Below, piece after piece: positions 33,553 through 46,011 of a stretch of DNA of 64,000 bases. Both the position numbers and the translations under genes were made by a program. Origin of the DNA: Hypomesus transpacificus (taxonomy: Eukaryota; Chordata; Actinopteri; Osmeriformes; Osmeridae); the NCBI RefSeq assembly GCF_021917145.1, contig NC_061081.1, positions 4,732,966 to 4,796,965 on the forward strand, read 5' to 3'. The notes under the pieces are model-generated. The model made no database searches, was not told the DNA's origin, and saw only the letters and a program-made list of their open reading frames with translations. Every line of letters starts with the position of its first letter. Positions within the stretch are counted from its first letter, which is position 1.

Positions 33553-36500
33553 CTACAATTCCCCTCTCAGGCGGGTGTGCAGGTCCTCCTGGTCAATCTT
33601 GCTCATCTGGTTGTACCAGCGGTGGTGTGCCAGCAGTGCCAGGTTCCTAGCTGAGATGGCACTCATCTCCATGGCACTAGCCGCCCACTCTACAGCATTC
33701 AGGTAATAGAGGCGATCGTGGAGGATAAAGGGCGGGGTCCGCCGGTGGGGCGGTCGATAGGAAGGGTAAGCGAGCCACCTGGTCTCAGAGACAGAGTCCC
33801 AGGAAAGGAACATGCTATGAAGCTGCTCCTGAGAAAGAGGCTGATGAGACAAAACCTTCCACACCTTGCTGTGGCTTGCCGGGGGGCGGGTGTAGCTTGG
33901 CGGGATGTGTACAGGGTCGATGGAGCTCAAGCTGTTGATGATGGAGCCCTTGGTGTCTGTGGTAAAAATGTCTGACACCCTAAACTGGGAGGGCTGCTCA
34001 GTGGTACCCAGGAAGGACACATTCAAAAGGCCATGGACCAGGGTCGAGACAGTCTGGTGGTAGCGCCCTGGGTAATGAGAAGGGATGGGAGGAGAGAAAC
34101 CTGCAAAGGTGATGTCCGACTTTTCCTGATGAAGAGGCGTGGCTATGATCACAATGTCATAGAGAGAGTGGCCGGTGGCAGAATCTCCAATGTAGTTTAC
34201 CTCGTAAAAACTGCCTGTTGAGCCTGAGGACAATAAAAGCTAGTTAATAGGAGATAGTAAAATATGGTGTATCGTCAAGGGAAATTTTATTTTTTAAATT
34301 GTATTTAATTTTTTTTGTTTTTCAATTAGGGCAAGACAGCGCAATCCAAAACAGAATAAACCAGAGACAATGAAAGTACATAAGGTCATGCAGGTTCCTG
34401 TCCAAGTTATGTCTTGCACAACTGCAATCCAGTCTTCAAGATTTGACCTCAATCGTACCTGACTTGGAGTGCCGCACCTTGACAGAGATGGCCGTCACTC
34501 TGGTAGGAATGAGCTCGGCCTTGCTGTGGTAAAGGAGGCCTGTACACACTCTTTTGTTGCCTCCATCTACTGCCCACAGGCCTGGATCAGCGCCGGCTAG
34601 AGAGACAGCCCCTGAAGACAACAGAATATAATTAAATATGCGTTAAAGCCAAACTCTTAATTCAATTTAGAATAGCACATGGAAATTGCAGGCAGCATGC
34701 TTTAGGGTTAAATTGTTAGAAATTATTAGCTTCTACAAGGTAACCACTATGGTGGTTTTAGAATATGTGACCTGTTTTTATTCAATTTGATAGCAATAAA
34801 GGCTCATGCCACAGTCAGAGTAAACTGTGAACAATTTTACCCCCCTTTTTTGTGTGTAAAACTCACCTACAAAACCATTGATCCGGACACTCTGGCCATA
34901 GTTTACGCGAGTAAATGGTGCTACAATGTCATTAAGGAAGCTCTGAGAAAAGCCCTCCCCCAGCATGGCCTCCTCAAGCGTCTGATTGGCTAGTACGAGG
35001 AAGCCATCACCACCCATGGCATGAAGGAGCTTTTCCACACTGGAGAAAGAGTACCCAAACTGCTGGTACTGATAAATCCTGAACAAACAGGTGGCAAGGA
35101 ACATGCTCAACAAATAGTAAAATATAATGATGTAGAACCTATATACATTGAACACAATTATAAACGCAACACTTGTTTTTGCCCCCATTTGTCATGAGCT
35201 TAAGTCAAAGATCTAAGACTTTTTCTATGTACACAAAAGGCCTATTTCTCTCATATTGTTCACAAATCTGTCTAAATCTGTGTTAGTGAGCACTTCTCCT
35301 TTGCCCGAGAAAACCATCCACCTCACAGTCGTGGCATTTCAAGATGCTGATTAGACAGCATGATTGTTGCACAGGTGTGCCTTAGGCTGGGCACAATAAA
35401 AGGCCACTCTAAAATGTGCAGTTTAACTGTATTGGGCGGGTTCGAGCTAACCCTCGACTTGACCCGCAGTCAGGTCGAGACCCTGGCCTGATGAGGAAGA
35501 CCCGATGATGACGATGAGGATGACGAGCATGCAGGTGAGCTTCCCTGAGATGGTTTCTGATAGTTTGTGCAGAAATTCTCACCCTAACGCTAACCGACTG
35601 GTTTTCAAACCCCCTCCCCGGACCCCTCCAATACAGTAAAAATGCACATTTTTAGAGTGGCCTTTTATTGTGGCCAGCCTAAGGCACACCTGTGCAATAA
35701 TCATGCTGCATCTTGATATGCCACAACTGTGAGGTGGATGGATTTTAGATAGAAAAATCATAGAAACATACATAGAAAAGTCTTAGATCTTTGAGTTCAG
35801 CTCATGAAAAATGGGGGTAAAAACAAAAGTGTTGCTTTTATAATTTTGTTCAGTGTAGAATTAAAAGATAATTGTGTTTGATCCCATGTCTATAAGCTTC
35901 TGGGGAAATGTGCACTGGGAATAGAGGAGAAGATAAATTGCTGATGCAGACAAATTACGTCTTTTAAACATGCTGACGCTGAAATGTGCCATCCTGAAAT
36001 ACAGACAATACAAAACAACCTCTCACCTCATGAACTTGTCCAGAACACTCTCCACCCACATGTGCATGCGGAGGAAGTTAAAACCATATCGCCAGAGCAG
36101 ACGGAGAAAATTCACGATGAACCAGTCACTCTCTTCAAAGGTAAGCTCCTTCCCATCAAAGATGGCCATCTTGGAGGGAACATCCTTTCTCTGAGAAATC
36201 CCTGTAAAAAAATATTTTAAGGCAGGACATAAATCTTTTCACTTATGATATACCATACGCTGAGACCAGAAGCCATCCATCCATCCATCATCTGCCGCTT
36301 GTCCGGGGATCGGGTCGCGGGGGAAGCGACCTAAGCAGGGAGGCCCAGACTTCCAGAAGCCAATACTACAAAGCAAGTTCAACATACCTAGGATGTATTT
36401 TTGTTAAGTGACTTTACTAAGTCTAACATCTGCAATCACGCATAAGTAGTGTTACCATTTACGTTGTTGTCAACTTAAAGGTCACATGATATGCTGTTTT

Positions 36501-39500
36501 TGGATGCTTTTATATAGGCCTTAGTGGTCCCCTAATACAGTGGTTCCCAACCCTGGTCCTCAGGGCACCCCTGTCCTGCATGTTTTATGTTTCGCTGCTC
36601 CAACACACCTGATTCAAATGAATGGTCATAAGCAGGCTTCTGCAGAGCTGGTTAACAACCCATTCATTTGAATCAGGGGCCTGTTCCATAAAGGCCGCTC
36701 AAATAAGTTGAACTGAAAGTCACAAACCAGACTTGAATTAGCTTAACAAGTCAAGCGGGGCTAAAGCGGTTCCATAAAGGCCAATTTCAGCTCACGCAGT
36801 CCTACTAATTCAAGTCAGATTTAAGTAGTCAAGCTAATTGCGCGTGCACCCTATTCTTAAGCAGCCCGAGAGGTAAAACATGGATCATACAATCCACCAC
36901 GGCAAAAGCAATGCACACGGCCACGTGACTTCTTCCAGAAAGAACGTTCCCTTTAAGCCTTGTACTATGACAGCTCCCTCATCCACCGCTTCATCAAAAT
37001 GAAACGACAAGCCATGATTGACGCGAACGATAGGCCACGTAGGTCGAGGTCCTTTTTTAGACCTTTAGTTACTTCGTTGATTAAAAAACAGACACCCTCT
37101 AAACACATGTAAATGTAATTTTTTGACATTGTTTTAAATAAATAGCCTACTATTAATCAATACATAACCCAGTAGTCTAACTTTTTAACATGGTTGTGTC
37201 AGGATAATGGAGGATGTAGCCTATGGATTTAGGTTTGTTTTGCAATTGTAGACTACTGTTAACAACTATATAGCTATGATAATTATACTCGGATAATTTA
37301 GATTGAGGCCTATGCCTGATGCCTAAACATTTGAAATCACAAACTAGGCTACGTAACGTGGCGTGTAGGCTATCAAATCATTGTTCATCATCGTTTAATG
37401 CTTTAGGCTAAATGTTGTAGCCTATGTAGGCTATTTAAGTTGATTTTCTATCAATGTTGAACATGAAAATGAGAATATCCGTGGTAAATCATCGTTTTCC
37501 CGTTGGGTCAGTGTTACAGGAAGGTCTGGTTAAGCACCAAGTCAGGCTAAGCCTGACAGTTAGCCTGACCCTGACCAGACTAGTTTCGCAGCCTAAGTTT
37601 CCATAGTAACCGAGTTCGACCTACGTTGAGCTAGCTTTATGGAACCGAATGAACTAGAAATGAGTCCGACTAACTGACATAAGTCTAGCTTATTCGGTAA
37701 ACTTGCTTTATGGAACAGGCCTCAGGTGTGTTGAAGCAGGGAAACATCTAAAACATACAGGACAGGGGTGCCCTGAGGACCGGGGTTGGGAACCACTGCC
37801 CTTTTATTGTATCTGAAATCTCTTTCCCGAAATTCAGCCTTGGTGCATAATTACAGCCACTACAAGCTTTTCTGAAGATGCACTGTTTGTGTCGGTAGCT
37901 TTGCTAATGAGGAGGAGAGAGGCGGCACCATGCGTTAATGTTTACAATGGATGTATCGCAATGTCTCGTAGCCCCGTTGCTGTAAGATGCCTCGAATTTT
38001 CCCAATTCTCATCTGATCACCCTGGTTTGGGAGAGCGTATAATGTCTTGCTGAGTGAACACCAGGACCACCGTATTGACTGCGAGTAATCAAGGCTGCTG
38101 TTATATTGCGTTTAGCTAAAACTTGGTCTCATGGGTAGAGCTCAAGGAACAGCAGTTGGATAACTAGTTTAAACTGGTCTAAGAGTAGCTAGCCAGTGAG
38201 TCATTTTCGGTTTCAGGGTACTCAGGGTACTCGAGCAGCCTTGTTTTACAGTAATTGGGGGCGTTGTATCTTTGCATTAGCATATTTAAGGCAGCTAGCA
38301 CTACAGAGGCACCCTCGTCTGGCAGCCTCGGCGCACAAAGACTCGGTCGAACAAAGACAAGGAGTCTACCTGCGGCAGTCCACAGAGGAAGGTCGACGGG
38401 GCCGGATCACCTCTTCTGATAAGTATCACCCTATTTATATATTCTATTCTACCTAGAACATTTTCATAGCTAGCATGTGTTTCCATAGAATTCCTGTTTA
38501 TTACACTACCCGTAGACGTAGATGTCACAAAGTATATACGGTCAACTTCTAACCTTCACTACCTATCCAGATCTTCTCCACCTGCCCTCTCTCTTTCTAT
38601 AGGTCTGTGGAACTGCCAGTCTGCTGTGAACAAGGCAGACTTTATCCCGGCATTTGCATCTCATGCTTCTCTTCATGCCCTTGCGCTGACGGAGACGTGG
38701 ATCCGCCCAGAGAACACTGCAACTCCAGCTGCTCTCTCCGTCAACCACTCTTTCACTCACTCACCCCGCTCAACTGGGCAGGGTGGTGGGACAGGGTTGC
38801 TTCTTTCCCCACATATTAAATACACATCCACTGATCCTATCAAAGCATCAAATGGTTATTTATCGCCCACCAGGACCGCTAGCCGACTTTGTGGAGGAAC
38901 TGGACATGCTCCTCAGCGTCCTCCCGGATGATGGAACCCCCCTGATAGTCCTTGGGGACTTCAACATCCACTTCCGAGGAACGCAGGCCATCGACTTCTT
39001 GTCTCTCCTGACCTTCGACCTGACGCTGCTGTGCACACCGGCGACCCACAAGGCAGGCAAACAGCTAGACCTCATCTTGACACTTAACTGTATCACTGAC
39101 TTAACCTCTGTAACCCCACTGCACATTTCTGATCAGTACTTTATCCAATTCTCTGTCTCTCTCCCTCCAACTCCTCCTACCTCCCCTCCCCTCGTAACTT
39201 TCCGGCACAACCTCCACTCCCTATCCCCCTCCCATTTCTCCTCTATTGTAACATCCTCCCTCCCATTGACGAGTTCTCGTCCCACCCCACTAACACTGCC
39301 ACCAACACCTTGTTCACCACTTTAACTGCATCACTTGACTCTCTCTGTCCCCTGTCAACCAGGCTTGCACGATCTTCTCCCTCCTGCCCATGGCTTATGG
39401 ATGTTATTCGTGAAGAACGGTCCACCCTTCGGGTAGCTGAAGACGTTGTGGACCTTGATAAGTATCACTCCCTCCTTAAATCCTTCTCTTCTCACATAAC

Positions 39501-42500
39501 TGGTGCTAAAACCCTCTACTTTCTGAACAAAACTAACTCTGCTTCAAACCCCCACAACCTTTTTTCTACCTTCTCCACCCTTCTTAACCCAGCTCCCCCA
39601 CCCCCTCCTTCCACCCTGACAGCAGACGACTTCTCCTCCTTCTTTGAGAAAAAAGTCACGGACATTAGCAGTCGGTTCCCTAAACCCACCTTTCCTACCC
39701 TCTCACCCTCCGTTACTGACCCAACTAATTGTCAAAACTCTTTTTCTCCCCTGTCCGAGGCAGAGATCTCTGACCTCATTCTCTCTCATCGCCCCACCTC
39801 CTGTCCCCTTGATCCTATCCCCTCCTCTCTCTTTCAAACCATCTCCCCCACCATCATAACTTTTCTTCTCCATGTCCTAAACGCCTCTCTTACCTTCAGC
39901 ACCTTTCCCTCTGCCTTCAAACAGGCCAGAGATATCCCTCTACTCAAAAAACCCTCCAATGTTTCCCCTATGTTGATTTTGCCGTGGCGGCCCGCCACGG
40001 TTAAATTTCTGCCGCCACGGTATCAGAATTAGAGCTGTACAACATTTTTGGCCGTCTATCAGCCGTGATTGTTAGAGCGCATGTCGGAGAATAGCACAGC
40101 GAGTTGAGATTGCGCATATGCGTTCTAAATCATATAACTTATGTTGTCAGTTCATTTAAGCCTGTTATTGTAGTAGTCTATAGTTCTTGCAAATTTAAAT
40201 TAAGTTAACTGGTGATTTTTTTTTTTGTATTCTTCCCCTGCTAGCGAAATTGCACGTCTGTTGATTCGATAGCGATTGCTGCCCTTGCTAACGTTTGCAT
40301 TTAAGGTGCATTATTATGCTTAAGTAGCCTAGTTTTAGGGAATAAATAGTGGGTATATGAGTCGCTCTGGATAAGAGCGTCTGCTAAATGACTAAAATGA
40401 CCAAATGTATATTGTTATTATTTGCTACAGAATGCTTAGCCTATCAAGATCAAATGAAGCAGACAGTGTGTACATGCTTCCGAGTGGCCTACCTTAATCT
40501 ATAGGCTAGGACAATGCATTTACAATAAGTTGTTACGTAAATTATTAATTGGCAGCATTTATGCATTTACAACATACTGTAAGGTGTTTAAGTATGCTAA
40601 TTTGATTTATTTAGGGGAAATAGGACGAAAGTATGTGCAATATTTCATTAGCTATTAGACTATTACATTAAGTTGCTCCGAAATATCGGGTCAGCCCTTT
40701 GTTTTGGGGGAGAGGGGGGGGTAGACCTGACCTGCCCCCACTGCTAAAAAAAATCCTAGGGGAAACACTGCCCTCCCTTAACCCTGCCGTCCTCCAGAAG
40801 TACAGACCAGTATCACTCTTTTCTTTTCAAAAACAATTGAACGTGCTGTATCTAACCAACTGTCAAACTTTCTCTCTCAGAACAACCTGCTTGACCCCAA
40901 CCAATCGGGCTTCAAGACTAGCCACTCCACAGAGACTGCCCTCCTTTCAGTCACCACTGCCCTCCAGTCTGCCAGAGTGGCTTCTGTCGTGGGAAAAACA
41001 TCACTGCTGTAATTATGACGATGAAGAAATGATTATGGATTATATGATTGAAGAACCTCTTAATCACCTTTTTTACTTTTAAACGCTTTATTACTGAAAA
41101 CCAGATGCAAAGCTGTTGACTGATTAGTATTGCCACTAATATGTAGATGATATTAAGCCCAAAGTGCAAATCTGAATATTAAGGGGCTCAGGGCAAGAGA
41201 AGACTGTGTGCATAGGCTTCTTCCATAGAAAACTACAAGACCCTGATATCCAGGACTACAAGACCCAGATATCATGGAACAAATTTTTGACCCTACACCC
41301 AGGCATTTAGTGCAGCCGGTCTTCAAGGCCAGAGCAGGCCTGATTTCTATGCAACTGTAATCTGAAGCCCCTGACGACACGCAGCTGTACCTGTCGTTGC
41401 CCCCGACCGATCCGGGGATCTCAGCTAGGATTGAGGCCTGCCTAAAAGACATCTCTTTCTGGATGACCGAGCACCACCTCCAGCTGAACCTCGCCAAAAC
41501 AGAACTTCTCATCATTCCGGCTAAACCCTCCATCTCCCTCGATCTCTCAATCACCCTGGGATCTGCGACGGTGACCCCATCATCCTCTGCCAGGAACCTT
41601 GGGGTTACTATGGATGACGAGCTCTCCCTCACGGCCCACATTGCTGCGGTCTCACGGTCGTGTAGATTCACCCTCTACAACATCCGGAAGATCAGGAGAT
41701 ACCTGTCTGAGCACTCCACCCAGCTGCTAGTCCAAGCACTTGTCCTCTCCAAGTTGGACTACTGCAACTCGCTGCTCGCTGGTCTCCCAGCATGTGCAAC
41801 CCGCCCTCTTCAGAGGATTCAGAACGCAGCGGCCCGCCTGGTCTACAATCTACCAGGCCCTCCCATGTTACCCCGCTCCTCATCTCTCTCCACTGGCTAC
41901 CCATCACGGCCCGTATCAGATTCAAAACCCTGGTACTGACCTTCCAAGCAGTGAACCGGACTGCACCCGACTACATTAAGTCACTCCTGCAGCCTTAAAC
42001 CCCCACCCGCCACCTACGGTCTTCTTCAGACAACCGCCTGGTGGTCCCACCGCTCAAGACCGCCCGGTCCCAACACAAGCTCTTCTCCTTTCTGGCCCCC
42101 CAGTAGTGGAATCAACTCCCCACCTCCATCAGAGACACTGACTGTCTCTCCACCTTCCAGAAAAGGCTCAAGACGCACTTGTTCCGGGAGTACAATGGTA
42201 CTTAGGAATGGTTTGCTTGACCCGATGTTAGTTTCCACAAGGATCACAATGACTCTTGCTTAGAGACTTGTTGCTCTTGTGGTTAGTGGTAACTGATGTA
42301 AATTGTTGTACTCGCTGTGATATATTGTTTTTATTGTTGCTTGTTTTTTTTACAGGTACACATGCACTTTTAGTGGTTCATGTTGTTTAATTGTAACTTG
42401 TTTAACTACATGCTCTTATGGTTCCTCCCTTTTGCACTTATTTTGGTTGTTCACAATATGTGCTTCATGTTTTGGCTACGCGCATTGTTTTTGGGGCTAT

Positions 42501-44636
42501 CTTGTTGTTATTATCAGTGACCTATGCATTTTGTAAAGCGCTCTCTTGGAAGTCGCTTTGGATAAAAGTGTCTGTATAAATGAATAAATGTAATGTAATG
42601 TAAATGTTTGCAGAGGTGCACACTCAGTCATTTCAATGAGGGGAAAGGCAGATATCGCGTGCGCCATAACAGCAGAATGGTTATCCAAATAACAGCACTC
42701 GTGTTACAGCATGTGTATTCACACACACATACTTGATGCTATCTACCTTTACATTAGCGACAGTAACTCAGCTCATAGCTGCACAGCTAATGTTACAGCC
42801 ACATTCTAAGGGTAGCAAGCTCGGTAACCATATACAGTAAAGCAACAAATTGATATAGCGTTAGTTAACTTACTTGTCCGAGGTTTGTAGCTGGACCAAG
42901 GAGAGTTAGTACTGTTCCAGAATTTTATTTCAGCAAGGCCAGCTTTGTATTAACTCAAGTTGAGGAAACAGTTGTGGCTGAAATGTTTGGCGCAGACATA
43001 CAAAACTTTTGTCGGCGCATTTCCAGAGAAAATAAAATTAAGACACTGGGTCTTCAGAGGCTCGGATGAAGGAACTGTAAAAATACATTTGTTTTCCTTT
43101 GTACATCCAAACTGAGCAAACGTAATGCTTTGTTCGTTTGCAAGCCATGTCTCTCGAGGATAAAAAACACTTGCACGGTCATAGCTCAGTTTCTCATGGG
43201 CAAGACAGATTATCTGGGCGGGCAAAGCAGAGAGAGGGGAGGTAACCTTCCTCCTTGTGACGTCACAAGCGTTTGAGCTTTCATTTTCTCTAAGGCGGAG
43301 AAGAATACCCAGGGCTTGGTTTACACCTATCAAAATTTCTAGCCACTGGGGGACCAAAGGCAGGCTAGGGGAACTCATATTAATGTTAAATAACCTCCTA
43401 AAGTGAGGTTTTCATGTCACGTGACCTTTAAGTCAAGTCTACCCAGGTTTTCCCTGATCTAGCAATGAGCACGTTCACGTGAAAGCAGCGGTGTTTGCAA
43501 CATGACCAATCCCAAACATGGACACGTCTGCCAGAGATGCATATTACACAAGATGGACAAACTATAATACTAAACACATACGAAGAATTTAAAACATGAT
43601 CCAGGCTTAAGAAAAGTTACTGCTGCCAATGGAAGGAGCAAAGCTGGCAAAAACAAATCTGACTGTCTGAATGTGTAAGTTATAAGGTTTATCAATATCA
43701 CTGCCTCATCATTGAGGCACGAGTAGATCTGACTATAATTACAATTGTGTATTCCATCAAATGAATGTGTTGCTTAGGTGTATTCTTATGGTGCATAAAA
43801 TAATCCATTCGCATTTGCTGAGAATCAATAGTATATCTTTCCCATGGATCATCAGGGTTAACTACCCTCTCGCTATTCATGGTCCATGGAATCTTCTACG
43901 ACAATTGTAATAACTGTTTCCAAAATAAGTTATTAGTCAGTTATACTTTTTGATCTGTTATCTGAACCATGGCGCTGTACCTCAGTAGAAAGTGACCCAC
44001 CGTAGTGAAACCCTGGGTTAAAACAGAAATTACCTTGTCAACCCCAAATCCTGCTTTGTTGTATGTTTCTGGGCGATCCAGTTTAGCTCTAGTAGTATAT
44101 AATAACCTTACCTAGTTTCTCAATAAAATGCTTCATATGAAGATTAAGGGGGTGAATGACTGAGCCCCCTGTCTCATACTCATTATCCCCAATCTTCTCG
44201 GTGGCCAGTCGCCCTCCTATGGTCCCCGGTTCAAACACATCAATCTTTACCCCGGCTCCAAACTCCTCCCTCAGGAAGTACACGGCTGCTGTTCCACCAA
44301 TGCCTGCTCCTACCACAGCTGTGAATGAGGTGAATCAAAACAAAAGGTTTCAACCATGGAACCATAAATTCCAACGGAACACTGGTCAAAAAGCTAAATA
44401 CAAATGCTGCATATACCAACAGAACTCTTTCTCTAAATACATGCATAGATTTAGGCTAGCCTCACAACCTGTGCACAATCCCAATGATAAGTAGAATCTG
44501 GACTTTGGTCTTAGCCTGGCTTACCTATCCTCTTGGGTGGTTCTTTTAGCTCAGGAGCTGAGGCTAAACTTCTCCTTCCAGTCTGACACAGACCCAAGAA
44601 GAGAAGAGCCCTGACTGACAAGGTTTTCAAAGTCAT
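33553..44636 (-). CDS. pcyox1: Prenylcysteine oxidase 1, 6 exons
   Basis: Exons: 44525-44636, 44112-44318, 36027-36201, 34867-35078, 34459-34611 and 33553-34223; the joined frame is 509 codons (human PCYOX1 505, also 6 exons). The enzyme is a FAD-dependent thioether oxidase that breaks prenylcysteine to a prenyl aldehyde, cysteine and hydrogen peroxide in lysosomes. Exon 1 encodes a signal peptide ([15 protein letters not shown]). Exon 2 holds the FAD-binding Rossmann motif [15 protein letters not shown] and [10 protein letters not shown]. Exon 3 begins [16 protein letters not shown]; exon 4 carries [14 protein letters not shown]; the last exon, 223 codons, ends in HTRLRGEL. All junctions are GT-AG and in phase. 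The paralogue PCYOX1L is the alternative; I favour pcyox1 from the gmcl1 and fam136a neighbourhood. Intron 2 is 7.9 kb and full of nested transposons. Confidence 0.9.
35146..35855. mobile_element. Tc1/mariner-type MITE in pcyox1 intron 3
   Basis: The ends are CATTGAACACAATTATAAAC and, inverted at the right, GTTTATAATTTTGTTCAGTG in complementary form. It is flanked by TA on both sides. The TIRs are long (about 80 bp, including TCTAAGACTTTTTCTATGTA against its complement). An inner inverted pair (AAGGCCACTCTAAAATGTGC and its complement) lies at 35399-35420 and 35643-35668. No transposase is present. Confidence 0.75.
36538..37798. mobile_element. hAT-like MITE, itself interrupted
   Basis: The termini are CAGTGGTTCCCAACCCTGGT and its complement, with a further match through CTCAGGGCACCCCTGTCCTG. 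The flanks CCCTAATA (36530-36537) and CCCTTTTA (37799-37806) are a 6/8 match, as expected for an aged hAT duplication. The element carries another insertion at 36678-37721. Confidence 0.7.
36678..37721. mobile_element. Innermost MITE of the stack
   Basis: The ends are GGCCTGTTCCATAAAGG and, inverted, CTTTATGGAACAGGCC. The 5-bp flank TCAGG is repeated exactly (36673-36677, 37722-37726). The inner sequence repeats the theme TTCCATAAAGGCC and AAGTCAGGCTAAGCC. No coding frame is seen. Confidence 0.7.
38570..42605 (+). mobile_element. L2-type LINE, broken, in pcyox1 intron 2
   Basis: The endonuclease part (38607-39325) has LGDFNIHF and [10 protein letters not shown] in shifted frames. The RT N-terminus (39310-39958) reads [20 protein letters not shown] and [14 protein letters not shown] hAT-like MITE then intrudes (39959-40769), and the frame resumes with [13 protein letters not shown]. 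The palm with the catalytic DD region is replaced by unrelated sequence (about 40985-41365). The sequence picks up again at [20 protein letters not shown] and the C-terminus (41371-42206). The 3' end at 42555-42605 is GAAGTCGCTTTGGATAAAAG followed by an ATGTA-type tail. The 5' edge is uncertain; L2 leader sequence may begin near 38060. Confidence 0.75.
39959..40769. mobile_element. hAT-like MITE inside the L2 LINE
   Basis: The termini are ATGTTTCCCCTA and TAGGGGAAACACT (complementary apart from one base), flanked by ACCCTCCA and GCCCTCCC (6/8 match). Removing it rejoins the L2 codons LLKKP and [14 protein letters not shown] short SINE or L2 tail (GTCGCTCTGGATAAGAGCG) lies inside at 40362-40398. 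Confidence 0.7.
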
Positions 44637-45391
44637 TTTGAAGCATTCAGTTATTCACATGAGCAGGCGTCTGTGAAAATAAACACATCCACAATAAAAT
44701 AACAATGCCACTGAAAATGATAGTTAGCCTGTATGGGCTGTGAATGATAAGAGATGACTGAGAACTATTAATGGAGGCAGGAAATCAACGTCTTTAATGT
44801 GTAAACTACTAAGGTTAAACTTAATACTTAACCGTATCTCTTTGTATTTTGTTGTCTAACAATCTAAGAAAACACTATCACCTACCTTGAACCTAAAATG
44901 GTTGTTGCGTGCTCAAATAGAAGGTGGCAATATCAGAATTTCACACACCATTTGAGTCCGTTCAGGAGCAGACATCAGGTTCTTTCTTCGAGTGGTTTTG
45001 ATTCAGATTGTGTCCTTGGTCGGTAGTTCTGTAATTCAATAGCAAACTAGTAACTCATTGCTTTCTCTGATCATATAAATGGGAAGAGATGAGATCATTG
45101 TATCTTTAAAGTTTCAGCCTTTCCAAATGAGACTTTGATCATGTTGCAACCATGTTTGTAAACGGAACCGGAAATTGAGGGAGGAAGCGGAACTTGATCG
45201 CAAAAGGGGTTATTTTGACGTGATGAGGCCATGCCTTCTTGGGACGTGACCTCAACAGCAATGCAAATAGCCTCAAGATAGAATACAATAGTTTTTTTGT
45301 AGTTTGAGTATATCTGTTGTGAAAACACAACTCCCCTGTAAAGCACCACATTTTACAGCTGTGATTCTTATATCGATCGCTGCATACAGAG
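44637..45391. promoter_or_regulatory. Divergent promoter region of pcyox1 and fam136a
   Basis: The two start codons face away from each other with 755 bp between them. The spacer has no long open frame and must hold both 5' UTRs and core promoters; I see no clear TATA box. In human the same two genes are separated by SNRPG (from memory), which is absent here. Confidence 0.55.
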
Positions 45392-46011
45392 ATGGCAGAG
45401 GCGCATCAAGCTCGTGTGCAGTCAGTGATAGAGGATATGGTTCAAAACTTGGAAAGACCATATTAGAAAAATGCAAGTAAGTGGACATAGCATACAACTT
45501 TGCCAAATCACCATTGTTTTCTTGTTCAATTTACGAATGGAATTATCTGTGTTAATGTAAACAGGGTCTCATGTTCAAATGCAGTGCAGAATGTTGTGAG
45601 CACTCCACGGACTCGATGTCACAGGTGCATCACTGTATTGACCGCTGTCACACGCCTCTGGCCCAAGCTCAAGGAGTGGTTACCTCTGAGCTAGAAAAAT
45701 TTCAAGTGAGTATTTCAAAAACCACCTCGAATGCATGTGATCACAATAGTGATTATATTAAATCACCCGTCGCCGTTTCACTGCCAACGGTCTACGCTAA
45801 AGCAATTACTCCTTATCTCCAGGATCGACTTAGCAGGTGCACTATGCATTGCAACGACAAAGCCAAGGACCTGTTTGACTCAGGAGACAAGGAGCCAGCG
45901 GTACGTGCACTGATGGAAAGTTGTGTGGGCACCTGTGTGGATGACCATGTCAACTTAATTCCTAGCATGACACGCAGACTCAAAGACAACCTGGACTCTA
46001 TACCTCAGTGA
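45392..46011 (+). CDS. fam136a: FAM136A mitochondrial protein, 3 exons, exon 1 frameshifted
   Basis: Exons: 45392-45476, 45565-45705 and 45823-46011. FAM136A is a small mitochondrial intermembrane-space protein. Here four C-x3-C pairs are visible (CSAEC, CIDRC, CTMHC, CVGTC), and exons 2 and 3 are fully conserved ([39 protein letters not shown], ending LDSIPQ). Exon 1 starts [18 protein letters not shown] but hits TAG after LERPY. The next bases (CATATTAGAAAAATGCAA) would read HIRKMQ, the conserved end of exon 1, in another frame, so two bases seem to be missing after LER. As written, the product stops at 24 residues. It may be a real lesion, an allele, or an assembly error; the rest shows no decay. 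Translation from ATG at 45471 would be in frame with exon 2. Confidence 0.85.

Larger units (their letters stand above)
36474..43432. mobile_element. Outer DNA element of a nested stack in pcyox1 intron 2
   Basis: The inverted termini are CTTAAAGGTCACATGA at the left and TCACGTGACCTTTAAG at the right. Its own left text (36474-36537, 37807-38050) and right text (42606-43432) are interrupted by a hAT-like MITE (36538-37798) and an L2 LINE. On the minus strand the right part has an open frame (42950-43378) ending [13 protein letters not shown], which recalls the C-terminal part of a THAP-like finger. It is partial. The target duplication is unclear; TCAA occurs on both sides. Confidence 0.55.

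Noticed and set aside
42950..43378. 142-codon minus frame as a host gene in pcyox1 intron 2
   Set aside because: It lies in the right arm of a TIR-bounded element and resembles a common transposon-borne partial finger; no splice-linked host exons were found.
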